A program made the position numbers and the translations under genes. From Alphaproteobacteria bacterium (GTDB lineage Bacteria; Pseudomonadota; Alphaproteobacteria; Micropepsales; Micropepsaceae): a stretch of 64,000 nucleotides of DNA. The stretch lies in the NCBI GenBank assembly GCA_017307355.1, contig JAFKFG010000006.1:62001-126000 (forward strand), written 5' to 3'. Within the stretch, counting starts at the first letter, position 1. Every line of letters starts with the position of its first letter. The notes under the pieces are model-generated. The model had not been told where the DNA came from and made no database searches. It worked only from the letters and a program-made list of their open reading frames with translations. Positions 8,680 through 17,095 of the stretch are shown here, in pieces.

Positions 8680-10106
8680 TTTCTCCCCGCAATGCGGGGC
8701 TGGCCGTTGCGGGCCTGCTTCTTGTGCGCGCGGCGATGGCGGCCTTCCTGCCCTTGTCCGCCGACGAAGCCTATTACTGGCTCTGGTCCCGGCATCTGGC
8801 GGCAGGCTATTACGATCATCCGCCCGCCATCGCCTTTCTGATCCGCATCGGCACTTTGTTGTTCGGCGATACGGAATTCGGCGTGCGCTTCAGCGGCATC
8901 CTTCTGTCCGTCGCGACCAGCTGGTTCGTCTGGCAGGCGGGATTGTCGATCCTGCGCGACGGCGCGAAAGCGGCGCTGGCCGTGCTTCTGTTCAACCTCA
9001 CTTTGATGACGGGCGTGGAGATGCTGGCGGTGACGCCCGACACGCCCTCCATCGCCGCCGCCGCCGCTTTCCTTTTCTGCCTGGCGAAGCTGCAGGAAAC
9101 CGGGGAAGGGCGCTGGTGGCTTTGGGCCGGCGCGGCGGCGGGGCTGGGACTTCTCTCCAAATATTCCGGCCTCTTCGCGGGCGCGGGCGCAGCGGTCTGG
9201 CTGCTGGCCAGTCCGCGCGCGCGATCCTGGCTGATGACGCCCTGGCCTTGGGCCGGCGGCGTGCTGGCGCTTCTGATCTTCCTGCCCAATCTTTTGTGGC
9301 AGTCGCAGCATCAGTGGATGACGTTTGCGTTTCAGTTCGGCCGCGTCGCCGGCGGGCATCTCACCTTGCGGTTTCTGGGCGAGTTCATCGGCGCGCAGCT
9401 TGGCATGGCCACGCCCTTCATTCTCGTGCTGGCGGTGGCGGGCGCATGGGTGGCGCGGCGGCGCGACGATCCGCGCTTTCTGCTCGTCGCGTCGATCCTG
9501 CCCGCGCTGGCCTATTTCCTGATCCACACCTTGCACGACCGGGTGCAAGGCAATTGGCCGGCTTTTCTCTATCCCATGTTGGCGATCCTGGCGGCGGATG
9601 TCTTTGCGCCGGGGCCGGGTTGGCGCGGCTGGTGCTCGCGATTGGCCATGCCGGCGGCGGCGGCCATTCTGCTCCTGGCATATCTGCAGGCCGCCATCGG
9701 GCTGATCCCGCTCAAGCGCGATCCCATGGCGCGGCTTCTGGGCGTGGGCATGCGCGAGACGGCCGAGAAAGCGGGTGACCTGATGCGGGAAAAAGGCGCG
9801 CATGGGGTTCTCGCTGGCGATTACGAAACCACCGCATGGCTGCGCTTCTACAATCCCGCGCTTCCCGTGCTGGCCGTGCAGCAGCCCAATCGCTATCTGG
9901 ACTCCCCGTCCGTTTCGCTGGAGTCAGGGCCTTACCTCTATCTGGCCGACAGCGCGCGGGGCGTTGATGCCGGGCTGGTGGGAAGTTTCCAGAACAATTC
10001 TCAAGCCTTCGATCTTTCCCGCCAGCGCCATGGCCGCGCCATTGCGCGCTATGACGCCATTCTGCTGGATACGCCGCGACAGCCGATTCAAGGCAAAAGT
10101 CCCTGA
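8676..10106 (+). CDS. ArnT/PMT-like polyprenyl-phosphate sugar transferase (GT39/GT83 type)
   Basis: Multi-helix membrane glycosyltransferase of about 476 residues. The first periplasmic loop has the catalytic acidic pair in SADEAYYWLWSRHLAAGYYDHPP, diagnostic of the ArnT/PMT_2 group. The start is uncertain. A TTG at 8676 overlaps the preceding stop (TTGA) and is chosen for coupling; a GTG at 8664 is also possible, while the first ATG (8736) would cut into helix 1. Paired with the GT2-GtrA gene, it probably transfers the polyprenyl-linked sugar to lipid A, a polysaccharide or protein in the periplasm. Confidence 0.88.
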   Translation: MISPRNAGLAVAGLLLVRAAMAAFLPLSADEAYYWLWSRHLAAGYYDHPPAIAFLIRIGTLLFGDTEFGVRFSGILLSVATSWFVWQAGLSILRDGAKAALAVLLFNLTLMTGVEMLAVTPDTPSIAAAAAFLFCLAKLQETGEGRWWLWAGAAAGLGLLSKYSGLFAGAGAAVWLLASPRARSWLMTPWPWAGGVLALLIFLPNLLWQSQHQWMTFAFQFGRVAGGHLTLRFLGEFIGAQLGMATPFILVLAVAGAWVARRRDDPRFLLVASILPALAYFLIHTLHDRVQGNWPAFLYPMLAILAADVFAPGPGWRGWCSRLAMPAAAAILLLAYLQAAIGLIPLKRDPMARLLGVGMRETAEKAGDLMREKGAHGVLAGDYETTAWLRFYNPALPVLAVQQPNRYLDSPSVSLESGPYLYLADSARGVDAGLVGSFQNNSQAFDLSRQRHGRAIARYDAILLDTPRQPIQGKSP

Positions 10107-10252
10107 ACGGGAAGGTCTTTTTGATTTTTGGGGAAGAGAGCGGACACCCGAGGCGGGCTGTCGAAGGGGCTGGGGGCGTTCCGGATCGGACGTCCGCTCG
10201 CACTAGACAACGGCGAGCCCCCGAGGGGGTTCCGGTCGGGGCGAAAATTTTT

Positions 10253-10402
10253 TCACAGTTTTTGCGCCACCGCGTCCGGCGACCGTTCGGCCGATTGCGG
10301 GGCTGGTTTGAGATCGACCGACCCGACCAGAAGCGTGAGCAACAGGATGCTGGCGATCGCGGTTTCGATGGGGTGATCCAGAAGACGGCTGGGAATGCGC
10401 AT
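10253..10402 (-). CDS. Small membrane-anchored hypothetical protein
   Basis: A 49-residue protein with one hydrophobic segment (TAIASILLLTLLVGSV) and a Pro/Ser-rich tail. The ATG at 10402 has GAGGCGG just upstream and lies 11 bases after the DUF1328 stop, so it is probably the second gene of that stress-type transcript. No family is recognised. Confidence 0.55.
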   Translation of the reverse strand: MRIPSRLLDHPIETAIASILLLTLLVGSVDLKPAPQSAERSPDAVAQKL

Positions 10403-10413
10403 GACCGCCTCGC

Positions 10414-10587
10414 CTAAATCGGTGGCCGGCCGCGCAGCGCGCCGGAAAAAGCGCTGACGATCAACAGAATGACGAAGACGATCAGCAGAATCTTGGCGAT
10501 CGTGGCGGCCAGGCCGGCAAGGCCGAAAAAACCCAGATAGCCGGCGACCAGCGCCAAAATCAGAAACGTCAAAGCCCAACCGAGCAT
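10414..10587 (-). CDS. DUF1328 family small membrane protein
   Basis: A 57-residue, almost wholly hydrophobic protein beginning [20 protein letters not shown] and containing [18 protein letters not shown], the DUF1328 (YtjA-like) pattern of two helices. Function is unknown. An AGGA Shine-Dalgarno is seven bases upstream. A perfect EcfG-type promoter lies about 30 bases before the start, placing it in the general stress regulon. Confidence 0.85.
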   Translation of the reverse strand: MLGWALTFLILALVAGYLGFFGLAGLAATIAKILLIVFVILLIVSAFSGALRGRPPI

Positions 10588-10618
10588 GGATAGTCCTAAG
10601 CAGCGATCCGTTCAGAAG

Positions 10619-10644
10619 AACGTCCGCGCAAGGTTCCCGGTTCC
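10619..10644 (-). promoter_or_regulatory. EcfG-type promoter of the DUF1328 gene
   Basis: The minus strand reads GGAAC (10644-10640), 17 bases, CGTT (10622-10619), an exact match to the general stress response consensus, about 30 bases upstream of the DUF1328 ATG. EcfG and its regulators are encoded 2 kb away. Confidence 0.7.
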
Positions 10645-10664
10645 GCCCAGGCCATGCGTGAAGA

Positions 10665-11021
10665 TTATTTCCGGTTTTTGTTGCGGCTCAGGAACAGATT
10701 GGCGACGCCGGCAAGGCCTGCGCCGACCACCGCGATCCAGGGCGTTTCCTTGGCCAGCGCGGCGATGATCGCGGTCATGATCTGGCGCGCGCCCGCATCG
10801 GCCTGTTGGGCCTGGCGGGGGGCGCGCGCGCTGATGACGGCAATCGCCCAGATCAGGGGCGGCAGAAGGAATAGCGCGCCCGCGATGGCGTCGGCCCAGG
10901 CCGCGCCCACAAAAGGCTCCAGGCTGGTGGCGATGCCCAGACCGATCAGGCCGACACCGAAAAAGACCAGCGCGATGCCGGCCGCCAGCACGATCGCCTT
11001 TGCGCTCAGGCGCGCGAACAT
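10665..11021 (-). CDS. Small integral membrane protein, holin-like/YqjE-like
   Basis: A 118-residue protein with two N-terminal hydrophobic segments (about 8-30 and 43-65) and a third weak one near the C-terminus, ending in a basic tail. It sits just downstream of a DUF883/YqjD-type gene on the same strand. In many proteobacteria YqjD-like genes are followed by a small membrane gene of the phage-holin superfamily (YqjE). This order and topology suggest the same family, but sequence motifs are not decisive. Confidence 0.6.
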   Translation of the reverse strand: MFARLSAKAIVLAAGIALVFFGVGLIGLGIATSLEPFVGAAWADAIAGALFLLPPLIWAIAVISARAPRQAQQADAGARQIMTAIIAALAKETPWIAVVGAGLAGVANLFLSRNKNRK

Positions 11022-11084
11022 GAAACCCCCAGACGGCCGGTCGATTGCGAAAAGAAGCTTACGACACCAGTTCTTACAAGCAAA

Positions 11085-11450
11085 TCAACGGCGAAGAAAT
11101 ATTGCGCCCAGAAAGGCGCCGATGCCGCCGGCGATCAGGACCGCGGTCAACGGATTCTCGCGCACCTGGGCGCGCAGATCCTCGGTATGTTCTTCGGCCC
11201 ATTCTTCCGCGTCCTCGCGGAATTCGCCGGCCATCACTTTGGCTTCGCGCGCCGCTTCCTCGGCCAGGCGCATGGCGCGGTCGGCGACGTCTTCGGCCGA
11301 ACGCATGGCCTGATGCGCGCGATCCGACGCCACCGTCCCGACATCGCCCGCAAGTCCCTTGATGTCGTCCTGCAGCGTTTCGAAATCGCGGCGCAGCTGG
11401 GTCAGGCGTGCATCGATCGCGACGGCAGCGGTTTTTTTCTTGGCGGCCAT
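11085..11450 (-). CDS. DUF883 family (YqjD/ElaB-like) membrane-anchored protein
   Basis: A 121-residue protein with a Lys/Ala-rich start, a long amphipathic helix rich in Ala, Glu and Arg (about 25-95), then VRENPLTAVLIAGGIGAFLGAIFLRR-type C-terminal anchor with a glycine zipper. This is the ElaB/YqjD pattern; family members associate with ribosomes in stationary phase in E. coli. It starts 39 bases after the phyR stop on the same strand, so it may be read from phyR. No separate EcfG promoter was seen before it. Confidence 0.85.
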   Translation of the reverse strand: MAAKKKTAAVAIDARLTQLRRDFETLQDDIKGLAGDVGTVASDRAHQAMRSAEDVADRAMRLAEEAAREAKVMAGEFREDAEEWAEEHTEDLRAQVRENPLTAVLIAGGIGAFLGAIFLRR

Positions 11451-11489
11451 GTCAAATTCTCCAATGACTCAAAAAATAATAATCGGGTT

Positions 11490-12272
11490 TCAGGCCGCTT
11501 GTTTCGCCACCGGGTGGAAAAACAGCGCCTGGCCAACCGTCGCCTGCACGGTTTCCGGCAGGAACGGCTTGGCGATCAGGTAGGTAGGCTCTGGCCGCTC
11601 GCCCGTCAAAAGCTTCTCCGGGTAGGCGGTGATGAAAATCACCGGGATATCGAACGAGGCCAGGATTTCATTGACCGCGTCGATGCCCGACCCGCCTTCG
11701 CCCAGATTGATGTCGGCCAGGACCAGGCCGGGGCGCTCGGACTTGGCCTTGGCCACGGCCTCGTCGCGGGTGCCGGCGATGGCGACCACCTTATGGCCCA
11801 GCTCGGTGACCAGATTTTCCAGGTCCATGGCGATAATCGGCTCGTCCTCGATGATCAGGACTTTGCTGGCCAGCTGGCCGTCGATGGTCTTCTGGGCGTC
11901 CAGGATGGCGGTTTCCACCTCTTCGGGGCTTTCGTCGATGATGAAGGCGGCCTCTTCCGGGCTGAAGGCTTCGACCGCCGTCAGCAGAAGGGCAGCCCGC
12001 TTGGAGGCGGACAGGGCCTTCAGCCGGCTTTCCGGGCCTTTTCCGCCATCGGCGCCATCATAATGCTCGGCCCCGGACTGCCAAATGGCATGAAACAGCC
12101 GGTACAGTGCCACCCGGGGCGGGACCCCCTCGGTCAGGCTCTCATCGCCTTCCAGAAGGGCCTGCAAAGCGGCCCGGACATGGGCGTCCCCTGAGGCCTG
12201 AGAACCTGTCAGCGCCCGGGCATAGCGGCGCAAATACGGCAGGTGCGGCGCAAGGGTTTGCGTCATGCTCAT
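11490..12272 (-). CDS. phyR: Anti-anti-sigma response regulator PhyR
   Basis: Master switch of the general stress response: when phosphorylated, its sigma-like domain binds NepR and frees EcfG. The N-terminal sigma-like part (about 1-125) has sigma region 4-type segments such as ALLLTAVEAFSPEEAAFIID. The C-terminal receiver has the acidic pair in IIEDEPIIAMD, the phospho-acceptor Asp in LVLADINLG and the FITAYP and KPF motifs. The 260 residues match the family. The ATG at 12272 is chosen for an AAGGAG eight bases upstream. It is divergent from nepR-ecfG, the canonical locus arrangement. Confidence 0.95.
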   Translation of the reverse strand: MSMTQTLAPHLPYLRRYARALTGSQASGDAHVRAALQALLEGDESLTEGVPPRVALYRLFHAIWQSGAEHYDGADGGKGPESRLKALSASKRAALLLTAVEAFSPEEAAFIIDESPEEVETAILDAQKTIDGQLASKVLIIEDEPIIAMDLENLVTELGHKVVAIAGTRDEAVAKAKSERPGLVLADINLGEGGSGIDAVNEILASFDIPVIFITAYPEKLLTGERPEPTYLIAKPFLPETVQATVGQALFFHPVAKQAA

Positions 12273-12347
12273 GAGGAAGGCTCCTTCGGCGTTAAGAAAA
12301 GCGCGAATCGGAAATTCCCGCCAGCCGAAAAAGTTCCCTCTTGCGCC

Positions 12348-12372
12348 GGAACCTTTCCATACAGGAGGCGTT
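12348..12372 (+). promoter_or_regulatory. EcfG-type promoter of nepR-ecfG
   Basis: GGAAC (12348-12352), exactly 16 bases, CGTT (12369-12372): a perfect match to the EcfG consensus, 61 bases upstream of the nepR ATG. It implies positive autoregulation of the operon. Confidence 0.8.
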
Positions 12373-12433
12373 TGGAAGCGTATGGGGCGCGAAAACGGCG
12401 GGGTTGTTACGCCAATGGAGTGCTCGTCGTCAT

Positions 12434-12634
12434 ATGTCATGGGATAACGCCGTGTCCGAGGAAAAACCCAACGAGAAATCCCGCGCTATCCGGGCCCGCC
12501 AGCGGGCGATCGGGCGCGAGCTTCGTCGCATGTATGACGATGTCGCCCAGGAGCCCGTGCCGGACGATTTTCTGGATCTGCTGCGCCGCATCGATGATGC
12601 CGAGGATGCCCGTCCGGGCAAGAAGGTGTCGTAA
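12434..12634 (+). CDS. nepR: Anti-sigma factor NepR
   Basis: A 66-residue protein that sequesters EcfG until displaced by phosphorylated PhyR. The core IGRELRRMYDDVAQEPVPDD followed by FLDLLRRID is the conserved NepR two-helix motif, with flexible charged tails on both sides. The start is the ATG at 12434; longer in-frame extensions cross the promoter and are rejected. Its stop overlaps the ecfG start (TAATG), so the pair is translationally coupled and stoichiometry is likely balanced. Confidence 0.93.
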   Translation: MSWDNAVSEEKPNEKSRAIRARQRAIGRELRRMYDDVAQEPVPDDFLDLLRRIDDAEDARPGKKVS

Positions 12635-13284
12635 TGGTAGCAACTCCAGCGCGCGCGCATTTCGAATCCGGCAAGAATGAAGGCGACGGCGATTTCAAAT
12701 CCGAATTGCTGGCCCTGATCCCGTTCCTGCGTGCCTTTGCCCGGTCGCTCACCGGCAATCAGGAAGGCGCCGACGATCTGGCGCAGGAGACCCTGGTGAA
12801 GGCGTGGCAGAGCCGCTCCACCTTCATCCCCGGCACCAATCTGAAGGCCTGGCTGTTCACCATCCTGCGCAACCAATTCTATTCCGACCGCCGCAGGGCC
12901 TGGCGCCAGGCGCCTTGGGACCAGGAAGCGGCCGAACGCATCCCCGGCGGCGGCGAGGACCAGGTCTTCTCCGCGCAATTGTCCGATACCGCCCGCGCCC
13001 TGCGCGTGCTTTCGGACGAGCAGCGCGAAGCCTTGATTCTGGTGGGCGCCGGTGGTTTTTCCTATGAGGACGCGGCTGCGATCTGCAAATGCGCGGTCGG
13101 CACGGTCAAAAGCCGTGTGGCGCGCGCGCGCAAGGCGTTGATGGAAATCCTTGACGGCGATGATACGTTGGACGGCGTATCGCGGCCCGCCGAAGGAGAC
13201 GCCGCCCGTGAAATCATGGCGCAGTTGGACCGGCTTGCCCCGCCCGAAGCAGGGGACACCGGTGGAAAACGCCGCCCCAAATAG
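12634..13284 (+). CDS. ecfG: ECF sigma factor EcfG (general stress sigma)
   Basis: A 216-residue ECF15-type sigma factor. Region 2 is visible as LRAFARSLTGNQEGADDLAQ with TLVKAW and NLKAWLFTILRNQFYSDRRR. Region 4 is LSDEQREALILVGAGGFSYE followed by a helix-turn-helix (CAVGTVKSRVARARKAL). It directs transcription from GGAAC-N16/17-CGTT promoters, three of which are proposed in this window. It overlaps nepR by one base and the downstream kinase start by 23 bases. Confidence 0.95.
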   Translation: MVATPARAHFESGKNEGDGDFKSELLALIPFLRAFARSLTGNQEGADDLAQETLVKAWQSRSTFIPGTNLKAWLFTILRNQFYSDRRRAWRQAPWDQEAAERIPGGGEDQVFSAQLSDTARALRVLSDEQREALILVGAGGFSYEDAAAICKCAVGTVKSRVARARKALMEILDGDDTLDGVSRPAEGDAAREIMAQLDRLAPPEAGDTGGKRRPK

Positions 13285-15037
13285 CCCTTACGACGCCGAG
13301 CAACCGTCGATAAGCGATCCCGGCTGGACTCTGCGCCGCCGGCTGCTCGTGATCATCACCATCGCGCTTTTGCCGGTGGTGGGGGTGAGCATCTTCCAGG
13401 GCGTCGAGCGGGTGAAGCGCGATACCGAGGATGTGCGCGCCCAGCTGATCCAGTCGGCCCGCGCCACCGCCGCCAACCAGCAGGAAGTGCTGAATGCGGG
13501 CGAGCAGATCCTGCGCGCCATGGGCTCGTTGCAGGATGTGCGCGACATGAGCGGCAATTGCGACGGCATCCTGGCCGACGCGATGATCGGGGTGAGCTAT
13601 TTCACCAATCTCAGCCGCATCGATGCCAACGGCACCTTCGTCTGCTCGGCGGTGCCGCTGGCCAAGGGCATCAACATCGGCAAGCTGCCGGTGTTCGACC
13701 GGATCAAGGCCGCCAAAGGCGTGGTGGTGGGCACGCGCACCATCAGCCAGGCTTCGGGCCGTCCGGTGGTGGGCACCCAGCTGCCGCTCCTGAAAGCCGA
13801 TGGCAGTTTCGACGGAAGCCTGGCGATCGTCCTGGACGCGCAATGGTTCGGCTATCTGTTGCGGGCGCATCCCTTGCCCAAGGGCGCGGTGGCGGTGGTC
13901 TATGACCGCAACGGCGCCATTCTTGCCACCAACGACGCCACAGTGGCGCCGGCCATCGCGGCGGCGGCGATGAAGGCGGGCTTTCCCGACGGGGCTTCGC
14001 TGGACGCCTATCAGGCCGGGCGCGCCTGGCGTTTCGGCAATACCGCCTTGATGGGCGACACGCTGTTCGTCGCTTTCGCCGAACAGGAAGACCGGTTGTT
14101 CGGCCAGACCTATGTTCATGTCGGGATCGATTTCCTTCTGCCCATCGCAATGATTTTGTTCGCCTGGATCGCGATCTGGTTCGCCACCGACCGCCAGGTG
14201 ACGCAATGGATTTTCTATCTGCGCCGCATCGCCATCGCCTATCGCAGCGGCCATTACACCATCCGCCCGGACCTGGCCGACGCGCCCACCGAATTCAAGC
14301 AGCTGGGCGAAGCGATGAGCGAGATGGCGGGCGGGATTCAGGACCGCGACCGCCGCCTGCGCGAGGCCGTCAACCTCAAGACCACCTTGATCCGGGAAAT
14401 CCATCACCGGGTGAAGAACAATCTGCAGATCGTGATGAGCCTGCTGTCGATCCAGGCCAATCAGGTGAAGGATCCCCATGCGCGCGATGCGTTGATGCAG
14501 GCGCAGACCCGCATCAACGCGCTGGCACTGGTGCACCGGATCCTCAACGAGTTGGAAGACCAATCCACCCTGGACCTGAAACAGCTGCTGGACGAATTGT
14601 CCCGCCAGATCGCCGAAGGCATGGGCGACACCGAGCATGTGCGGGTGGAAGTGGACGTGCCGCACATGGTGGTGAATAGCGGCATCGCCGTCGCCCTGGC
14701 CCTGTTCACGGTCGAGGCGCTGACCAACATCTTCAAGCATGCCTATCCGCTTCAGCGGCGGGGCGTGATCACGGTTGGGCTGGCGCCGGACGGGCCGGGC
14801 AAGCTCAAGCTCTCGATTGCCGATGACGGGATCGGCTTTGCCATGGACGAGACCGGCAAAAGCGTGGGTTCGCGCCTGATCCGGACCTTCGGGGCCCAGC
14901 TGGGTGGGGTCTCCTCGGTCCATTCCGAAGCCGGAAGGGGCACGGTGGTCGAGCTGGTCTTCCCCGATCCGGGACTGAAAGAGCGGGCTGCCCGGGCCGG
15001 AGTAGTGGAAAAGGCCCCAGCCCCAGCAGGGGGATAG
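13262..15037 (+). CDS. Membrane sensor histidine kinase, HisKA_2/HWE type (putative PhyK-like)
   Basis: A 591-residue kinase beginning at GTG 13262, where an AGGGGA is well placed; an ATG 111 bases earlier lies deep in ecfG. Helix 1 is at about residues 24-46, followed by a large periplasmic sensor region (Cache-like fold by appearance) and helix 2 (about 290-310). A HAMP-like linker leads to IREIHHRVKNNLQIVMSLLS, the HisKA_2 phospho-acceptor box. The ATPase domain has EALTNIFKHAY and DDGIGFAMD. This kinase class phosphorylates PhyR in several alphaproteobacteria, and its location in the same operon makes it the obvious candidate. The signal sensed is unknown. Confidence 0.9.
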   Translation: MENAAPNSPYDAEQPSISDPGWTLRRRLLVIITIALLPVVGVSIFQGVERVKRDTEDVRAQLIQSARATAANQQEVLNAGEQILRAMGSLQDVRDMSGNCDGILADAMIGVSYFTNLSRIDANGTFVCSAVPLAKGINIGKLPVFDRIKAAKGVVVGTRTISQASGRPVVGTQLPLLKADGSFDGSLAIVLDAQWFGYLLRAHPLPKGAVAVVYDRNGAILATNDATVAPAIAAAAMKAGFPDGASLDAYQAGRAWRFGNTALMGDTLFVAFAEQEDRLFGQTYVHVGIDFLLPIAMILFAWIAIWFATDRQVTQWIFYLRRIAIAYRSGHYTIRPDLADAPTEFKQLGEAMSEMAGGIQDRDRRLREAVNLKTTLIREIHHRVKNNLQIVMSLLSIQANQVKDPHARDALMQAQTRINALALVHRILNELEDQSTLDLKQLLDELSRQIAEGMGDTEHVRVEVDVPHMVVNSGIAVALALFTVEALTNIFKHAYPLQRRGVITVGLAPDGPGKLKLSIADDGIGFAMDETGKSVGSRLIRTFGAQLGGVSSVHSEAGRGTVVELVFPDPGLKERAARAGVVEKAPAPAGG

Positions 15038-15116
15038 CAGCCCCTCCCTTGGAATCGCAGCTTGCGCGGCCTCCGGCCTTGGCTATGGTCCCGCCCGCAA
15101 ACCATCCCCTTATTTT

Positions 15117-15171
15117 GTCGCGGTTCCGGACGGAAAACCGCTACACACTTTTCCTGGAACCGCTCCCTCTA
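15117..15171. repeat. 55-bp palindromic intergenic repeat, family H copy 1
   Basis: Starts GTCGCGGTTCCGGACGG, contains GGAAAACCG and CACTTTTCC, and ends with the inverse GGAACCGCTCC. A second 54-bp copy is at 51817-51870. The motif resembles a palindromic element very common in Rhizobiales. It lies just upstream of lpdA. Confidence 0.7.
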
Positions 15172-15196
15172 ACGACCTCACCATCAAGGCTCTCTC

Positions 15197-16618
15197 ATGG
15201 CTGACAATTTCGACGCAATCGTCATCGGCGGTGGTCCCGGCGGCTACAACGCCGCGATCCGGCTGGGCCAGCTCGGCCTCACCGCGGCCTGCGTGGACAA
15301 GCGCGGCACCTTCGGCGGCACCTGCCTGAATATCGGCTGCATCCCGTCCAAGGCGCTGCTCCATGCCAGCGAGCGTTTCCATGAAGCCCATACCGATTTC
15401 GCCAAGCTGGGCATCAAGGCCACGGTCGAACTCGACCTGCCCGCGATGATGGCGCAGAAGGACAAGGTGGTGGGCGAGCTCACCAAGGGCGTCGAATTTC
15501 TCCTCCGCAAGAACAAGGTGGAAGCGATCGTGGGCGAGGCCCGCATCACCGCGGCTCCTTCGAATGGAAGTGGGGGCAAGGTCGAAGTGAAGGGCAAGGG
15601 CGGCGCCCTGCGCAGCCTCACCGCCAAGCACATCATCATCGCCACCGGTTCCGACGTGGCGCCGCTGCCGAGCGTCACCATCGACGAACAGCAGATCGTC
15701 TCCTCCACCGGCGCCATCGCGCTGAAGCAAGTGCCGAAGAAATTGCTGGTGGTGGGTGCGGGCGTGATCGGGCTGGAGCTGGGCTCGGTGTGGAAGCGCC
15801 TGGGCAGCGAAGTGACGGTGATCGAATTCCTCGACCGCATCACCCCGGGCATCGACCTGGAAGTTTCCAAGCAGTTCCAGCGCATCCTCGCCAAGCAGGG
15901 CATGATCTTCCAATTGTCCACCAAAGTTACCGGCGTGGAGAAAAAGAAGACCGGCCTGGCCGTCACCGTCGAGCCCGCCGCGGGCGGCGAGAAGAGCGTG
16001 ATCGAAGCCGATGTGATGCTGGTCGCCATCGGCCGGCGGCCCTATACCGACAATCTCGGCTTGGACAAGGTGGGCGTGGCGCTGGACAAGCGCGGCAGGA
16101 TCGTCACCGACAATCACTACAAGACCAATGTGCCGGGCATCTACGCCATCGGCGATTGCCGCGAAGGCCTGATGCTGGCGCACAAGGCCGAAGACGAAGG
16201 CGTGGCCCTGGCAGAACTGATCGCCGGCAAGGCGGGCCATGTGAATTACGACGCCATTCCCTCGGTGGTTTACACCTTCCCGGAAGTGGCGACGGTGGGA
16301 AAGACCGAAGAAGAATTGAAGGCGGCGGGTGTCGCCTACAAGGTCGGAAAATTCCCCTTCACCGCCAATGCCCGCGCCAAGACCATCGCGTCAACCGACG
16401 GCTTCGTGAAGATTCTGGCCGACGCCAAGACCGACCGGGTGCTGGGTTGCCACATCATCGGCCCGGAAGCCGGCAATCTTCTGGCCGAAGCCGTGCTGGC
16501 GATGGAATTCGGCGCTTCGTCGGAAGACATTGCCCGCACCTGCCATTCGCATCCGACGCTGACCGAAGCGGTTCGCCAGGCGGCTATGTCCGTCGAAGGC
16601 TGGACGATGCAGATGTGA
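15197..16618 (+). CDS. lpdA: Dihydrolipoyl dehydrogenase (E3)
   Basis: FAD flavoenzyme that reoxidises dihydrolipoamide in 2-oxoacid dehydrogenase and glycine cleavage complexes. In its 473 residues: FAD site IGGGPGGYNAAIRLGQLG, redox-active disulfide Cys43-Cys48 in GGTCLNIGCIPSKALL, NAD site VGAGVIGLELGSVWKRLG, and the dimer-interface His-Glu pair in CHSHPTLTEAVRQA. All catalytic residues are present. No other complex subunit is adjacent. SKALL-type E3s of this form usually belong to the 2-oxoglutarate dehydrogenase complex. Confidence 0.97.
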   Translation: MADNFDAIVIGGGPGGYNAAIRLGQLGLTAACVDKRGTFGGTCLNIGCIPSKALLHASERFHEAHTDFAKLGIKATVELDLPAMMAQKDKVVGELTKGVEFLLRKNKVEAIVGEARITAAPSNGSGGKVEVKGKGGALRSLTAKHIIIATGSDVAPLPSVTIDEQQIVSSTGAIALKQVPKKLLVVGAGVIGLELGSVWKRLGSEVTVIEFLDRITPGIDLEVSKQFQRILAKQGMIFQLSTKVTGVEKKKTGLAVTVEPAAGGEKSVIEADVMLVAIGRRPYTDNLGLDKVGVALDKRGRIVTDNHYKTNVPGIYAIGDCREGLMLAHKAEDEGVALAELIAGKAGHVNYDAIPSVVYTFPEVATVGKTEEELKAAGVAYKVGKFPFTANARAKTIASTDGFVKILADAKTDRVLGCHIIGPEAGNLLAEAVLAMEFGASSEDIARTCHSHPTLTEAVRQAAMSVEGWTMQM

Positions 16619-16620
16619 TC

Positions 16621-16737
16621 TGCGCGGGTCTTTTGCCCATTGGCGTTGTCGCGCGTGCTCACGTGCTTCCGCGTCCATACGCTGTCGCTATGGACCCGCG
16701 CGGCGCTCCTGCCCAGATCACAAAATCCCTCGCGCAG
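16621..16737 (-). repeat. Nested palindromic repeat, family A copy 1
   Basis: On the minus strand it begins GCGCGAGGGATTTTG, contains AGGAGCG and GCACGTGAGCACGCGCGAC, and ends GGCAAAAGACCCGCGC. The other copies are at 40820-40918 and 46146-46243. The outer arms pair with each other and an inner stem-loop is nested between them. The inner part of this copy is longer and diverged (GTCCATA...TATGGAC stem). Confidence 0.65.
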
Positions 16738-16762
16738 ATGTGATCTTAAGGGGCCATCTGCA

Positions 16763-17077
16763 ATGGGAATCACAAATTGCCTGACGCATGGACGATCTGA
16801 GATCGTAGAAACTTGTGCGCATATCGCGGCGCTGGTCGACAATAATAAATGCCCGCAAGGTCGCCGTGTTGATGTTTTCGGCAATCTTTTGCTTTGTCAG
16901 GAATGCTTTAAGAGCCTTGGTTTCCAAAGCATTGTAGGTCTTCTAGAGATTCCAATGCTTGAACGCGTGAACGACGGGCGCATGGATGCCTATGAGAAGG
17001 CTCATGACGCTTTGGAGGGGACACGCATTTTCTGCCTGCATTGCATCGAAGATCGTGAACGCGAAGGTTCGCGGTAA
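16763..17077 (+). CDS. Hypothetical protein with two CxxC pairs
   Basis: A 104-residue protein with CQEC at 45-48 and CLHC at 91-94, spaced as in small zinc ribbons. No family is recognised. The ATG at 16763 has AAGGGG about ten bases upstream. Its codon use is visibly more AT-rich than that of neighbouring lpdA, and it follows directly after a mobile-looking repeat, so recent acquisition is possible. It could bind nucleic acid or zinc only structurally. Confidence 0.6.
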   Translation: MGITNCLTHGRSEIVETCAHIAALVDNNKCPQGRRVDVFGNLLLCQECFKSLGFQSIVGLLEIPMLERVNDGRMDAYEKAHDALEGTRIFCLHCIEDREREGSR

Positions 17078-17095
17078 ACACCATAAGAGGCGTTT

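Noticed and set aside
10107..10252. Small ORFs in the gap after the ArnT-like gene
   Set aside because: No ribosome site, helix or motif; nothing supportable was seen in this stretch.
12313..12337. Possible EcfG promoter for phyR on the minus strand (GGAAC at 12337-12333)
   Set aside because: At N16 or N17 the -10 would read AATT or ATTT, two or more mismatches from CGTT, so it is not claimed.
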